Assembly (NCBI GenBank): GCA_028280885.1
Contig: JANQKY010000016.1
Coordinates: forward strand, 62,001 to 126,000
DNA from: Tepidamorphus sp.
GTDB taxonomy: Bacteria > Pseudomonadota > Alphaproteobacteria > Rhizobiales > Tepidamorphaceae
Reading direction: 5' to 3'
DNA length: 64,000 nucleotides
Part shown: one piece after another, positions 62,617 through 64,000 of the stretch
Layout: every line of letters starts with the position of its first letter
How positions within the stretch are numbered: the stretch's first letter is position 1
Position numbers and translations under genes: made by a program
Notes under the pieces: generated by a model
What the model was told of the DNA's origin: nothing
Databases searched by the model: none
The model's input: the letters and a program-made list of their open reading frames with translations, nothing else

Positions 62617-63888
62617 ATGGCCGAGCAGGGACTTCACTCCGGGTTTGCGCCCGCACTTCTCAAGGCCGTTCGCGACCGGTTTGCCCATGTCGGCGACTGC
62701 CCGATCCAGGGCGAGCGGATCTTCTTCGAGAACGCCGGCGGGGCGCTGACGCTGAAATCCGTGGTCGAGACCTCGGCGAAGCACGCGGCGATCCCCGACA
62801 ACCAGGGCCGCGACAATCCGGCTTCGCACGAACTCGTGCGGATCATCAACAAGGCCAAGGCCGACATGGCCGTCCTGATGAATGCGAGCGGCGGCCAGTT
62901 CTTCGTCGGCGAGAGCGGCACGGAACTGCTGTTCCGACTGATCATGAACGCCTGCCTGGGCAGGCCACGCGGCGGCACTGTGCTTGGCTCGACGCTGGAG
63001 CATCCCGCGACCCGCAGCGCCTGCGCCCGCTGGGCCGGTGTCGCCGGGCAGGCCCATGTGCTCGTGCCGCATGACGACGAGACGGGCACGGTCACAGTGG
63101 ATGCCTACCGGCCGCACATAACGCCGGATCTGGCGGTCGCGACCATCATCCATACCTCGCCGGTAACCGGGATGGGCGTTGATATCGCCGCGATCGCCGC
63201 CGAAATCCGCGCCACGGCGCCGGATTGCATCATCCTCATCGACGGCATCCAGCATGCCGCGCACGGGCGGATCGACATCGACGCCTATGGCATCGACGGC
63301 TATGTGATCTCGCCCTACAAGGCTTATTCGCGGCATGGCTACGGCCTTTCCTGGATTTCCGACCGGCTGACGGCGCTGCCGCACAACGGGCTGCTTGATG
63401 GGCCGGGCGACAACTGGGAGATGGGCACCCGCGACACCGGCGCCTACGCGACGCTGTCGGATGTCGCCGACTATCTCGACTGGCTCGGCGGGGAGGCCGG
63501 GGCCTCAGGCGACCGGCGGGACCGTTTCGTCGCGGCGGGCGATCTGATCCATGCCCAGGAGAAGGCGCTGACCGACGCGATGATCCATGGCACCGGCAAC
63601 CTGCCGGGACTGGCCGGGATGCCGGGCGTGCGGATCATCGGCGGTGCCGACAATCCGGCCCGCGAGGGGCTCGTTTCCTTCTCGGTCGACGGGATCGACG
63701 CCGCCGAGGTCGTCGCCCGCCTCAATGCCGAGCGCATCCGCACGCATCTGCGCAAGGCGGACCACTATTCCGGCAATATCCTGACGCCGCTCGGCCTTGC
63801 CGGCTGTATCCGGGTGTCGATGTGCCACTACAATTCGGTGTCCGAGGTCGCCCGGTTCCTGAGCGTGATGAAGAGCATGCTTTCGTGA
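62617..63888 (+). CDS. Class-V aminotransferase-fold PLP enzyme (cysteine desulfurase-like)
   Basis: A 423-residue PLP enzyme. FFENAGGALTLKSVVE, VGESGTELLFRLIM, IHTSPVTGMGVDI, LIDGIQHAAHGRIDID (PLP Asp) and SPYKAYSRHGYG (PLP Lys) define the fold. The active-site Cys loop of true cysteine desulfurases is not apparent, and it is not in an isc or suf operon, so it is more likely an aminotransferase or lyase in this catabolic set. I used the ATG at 62617 with AAGGG upstream. Confidence 0.83.
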   Translation: MAEQGLHSGFAPALLKAVRDRFAHVGDCPIQGERIFFENAGGALTLKSVVETSAKHAAIPDNQGRDNPASHELVRIINKAKADMAVLMNASGGQFFVGESGTELLFRLIMNACLGRPRGGTVLGSTLEHPATRSACARWAGVAGQAHVLVPHDDETGTVTVDAYRPHITPDLAVATIIHTSPVTGMGVDIAAIAAEIRATAPDCIILIDGIQHAAHGRIDIDAYGIDGYVISPYKAYSRHGYGLSWISDRLTALPHNGLLDGPGDNWEMGTRDTGAYATLSDVADYLDWLGGEAGASGDRRDRFVAAGDLIHAQEKALTDAMIHGTGNLPGLAGMPGVRIIGGADNPAREGLVSFSVDGIDAAEVVARLNAERIRTHLRKADHYSGNILTPLGLAGCIRVSMCHYNSVSEVARFLSVMKSMLS

Positions 63889-63901
63889 GGGGAAGGTAGC
63901 G

Positions 63902-64000
63902 ATGCAGGAGCGCGGGATCAGGCTGATCGGCTGTCCGGTCGAGACGGGCGCTGGGCGGCGCGGCTGCCAGATGGGGCCGGATGCGCTGCGGACCGCCGGT
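63902..64000 (+). CDS. Arginase/agmatinase family protein, N-terminal fragment
   Basis: Only 33 residues are in the window, open to its edge. They read IRLIGCPVETGAGRRG, then CQMGPDALR, the N-terminal pattern of arginases (IGxPxxxGxxxxGxxxGPxAxR). The ATG follows GGGGAAGG by a short space. It continues the operon and would release urea from arginine or a guanidino compound. Confidence 0.8.
   Translation, partial: MQERGIRLIGCPVETGAGRRGCQMGPDALRTAG

Noticed and set aside
62617..63888. True cysteine desulfurase (IscS/SufS)
   Set aside because: The fold matches, but no active-site Cys loop is apparent and the operon is catabolic, so I kept a general class-V call.

Overview
The window is high-GC, densely coded bacterial DNA. 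Overlapping start and stop codons, many ABC and tripartite uptake systems with a dedicated catabolic operon beside each, and dispersed intergenic palindromes resemble a soil or rhizosphere alphaproteobacterium, probably Hyphomicrobiales (Rhizobiales). That placement is inferred from style and gene content only. I saw no rRNA, tRNA, CRISPR array, transposase or phage gene.

Layout. 0-1 kb: end of rpiA and a composite intergenic repeat. 1-9.5 kb: a GntR regulator with an aldo/keto reductase-RidA fusion, divergent from a TIGR04076-like protein, a second aldo/keto reductase and a complete branched-chain amino acid type (HAAT) ABC transporter. 9.5-16.7 kb: a GFA-type protein and a second HAAT transporter preceded by an M20 peptidase and an N-formylglutamate amidohydrolase. 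17-29 kb: an RpiR regulator, a D-apionate lactonase-like protein, a carbohydrate ABC transporter, a 2-hydroxyacid dehydrogenase, an HpcH aldolase with a histone-like tail, a FadR-type regulator, a repeat cluster and a beta-hydroxyacid dehydrogenase. 29-36.8 kb: a roughly symmetrical locus, sulfatase-Usp-TctABC diverging from MarR-sulfatase around a double palindromic operator. 36.8-40.5 kb: tryptophan to kynurenine to anthranilate to (predicted) anthraniloyl-CoA. 40.8-48.3 kb: enamidase, MarR, a molybdenum hydroxylase, a UPF0280 protein and two DUF1185 proteins, resembling nicotinate-type ring catabolism. 48.3-53.7 kb: nine tandem paralogous small exported proteins of no family I recognise. 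54-64 kb: a polyamine-type ABC transporter leading into a long operon with isochorismatase-like hydrolase, glycoside hydrolase, nucleoside hydrolase, ribokinase, class-V aminotransferase and the start of an arginase.

The most unusual feature is the nine-gene array. Every member has a signal peptide, exactly two cysteines in the predicted mature part and a C-terminal YP-rich motif. By sequence class the genes read, in transcription order, A2-A1-B, A2-A1-B, A2-A1-B, as if a three-gene unit had been triplicated and diverged. No partner gene suggests a function.

Most other genes form uptake-plus-catabolism modules with their own regulator, and several show likely operators: two GGTTGA-N4-TCAAC palindromes before the MarR/TctC pair, a shared TGTTTGTATGC element on both sides of the enamidase/hydroxylase regulator, and ACTGGTA-A-TACCAGT before the aldolase operon.
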